Source: Dietzia timorensis (GTDB taxonomy: Bacteria; Actinomycetota; Actinomycetes; Mycobacteriales; Mycobacteriaceae). From it: a stretch of 6,397 nucleotides of DNA. Each line of letters begins with the position of its first letter. Position 1 is the first letter of the stretch. Below the pieces are notes generated by a model that saw nothing but the letters and a program-made list of their open reading frames with translations, ran no database searches and was not told the origin of the DNA. Below are positions 6,197 to 6,397 of this stretch, one piece after another. Made by a program: the position numbers and the translations under genes. The stretch lies in contig NZ_DYXM01000110.1 of assembly GCF_020742175.1 (NCBI RefSeq), forward strand, positions 1-6,397. Direction: 5' to 3'.

Positions 6197-6397
6197 CGCA
6201 CGTCGGCGCGCGGCGATGCGTTCGGACCACTGTTCTGGCGTCACCTTCTGCTCGGCGAAGTCGGGTAATTCGGAGGCGATATCGGCGGCGTCCACGAGGT
6301 GCGCGGTAGGTCCGGCGTCATCCGTGATGGGAGCGGACACCCGCTGCCACCGGAACTGCATGATGCCCTCGGCGTGGCCCATCGTGTCGATCCAATT
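6173..6397 (-). CDS. C-terminal part of an unidentified protein, running off the right edge
   Basis: The minus strand is open from the window edge to TAG at 6173-6175, giving 74 codons that begin NWIDTMGHAEGIMQFRW. An ATG at 6382 exists, but the frame stays open upstream to the edge, no ribosome binding site is visible before it, and the text reads as mid-protein. The product is therefore probably the tail of a longer protein. It ends in an Arg-rich helix-like tail (SERIAARRRAFARRMRS). I do not recognise the family. It converges on the LGFP gene with 62 bases between the two stops, a gap occupied by the two hairpins. Confidence 0.6.
   Translation of the reverse strand, partial: NWIDTMGHAEGIMQFRWQRVSAPITDDAGPTAHLVDAADIASELPDFAEQKVTPEQWSERIAARRRAFARRMRS

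Noticed and set aside
5304..6230. A 308-codon open frame on the minus strand opposite the LGFP gene
   Set aside because: It is a GC-rich shadow. The plus frame has a signal peptide, LGFP repeats and a strong Shine-Dalgarno, while the minus product is Arg/Ala/Val-biased without recognisable motifs.
1..6397. CRISPR arrays, tRNA or rRNA genes, insertion sequences
   Set aside because: No regularly spaced direct repeats, no clover-leaf or rRNA-like sequence, and no transposase motifs or terminal repeats were seen on either strand.

Overview
The window reads as chromosomal DNA of a high-GC actinobacterium, most likely a mycolic-acid-containing genus (Corynebacterium/Dietzia/Gordonia/Mycobacterium group). 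The reasons are GTG starts, strong G/C third-position bias, terminators without U tracts, and a secreted protein built of LGFP-type repeats, a cell-wall module typical of that order. The genus cannot be fixed from this sequence.

Left part (1-2430): a large intact predicted lipoprotein of 781 residues with an N-terminal cysteine pair, a ~100-residue acidic Ser/Ala/Glu linker and a long alpha-helical C-terminal region. Centre (2431-5078): a second, lower-GC copy of the same kind of locus that looks inactivated. It holds (i) a gene of about 209 codons, legible only if several single-base frameshifts are repaired (2509-3138), whose reconstructed stop overlaps the Shine-Dalgarno sequence of (ii) a 641-codon paralogue of the first lipoprotein (3156-5078), interrupted by one in-frame TAA at codon 81. 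The first bases of the window contain a stop that may end a matching small gene ahead of the intact lipoprotein. If so, the locus is a tandem duplication of a two-gene cassette, one copy intact and one decaying. From memory, the C-terminal half resembles actinobacterial proteins annotated as 'TPR repeat region-containing', whose function is not known to me.

Right part (5079-6397): a 267-base leader with several inverted repeats and a good ribosome binding site precedes an intact secreted LGFP-repeat protein (5346-6110). Two tandem hairpins follow. The second has an 18-pair stem overlapping the 3' end of a convergent, partial minus-strand gene that runs off the right edge. The lipoprotein locus and the LGFP gene both point to the cell envelope, but nothing here links them functionally.
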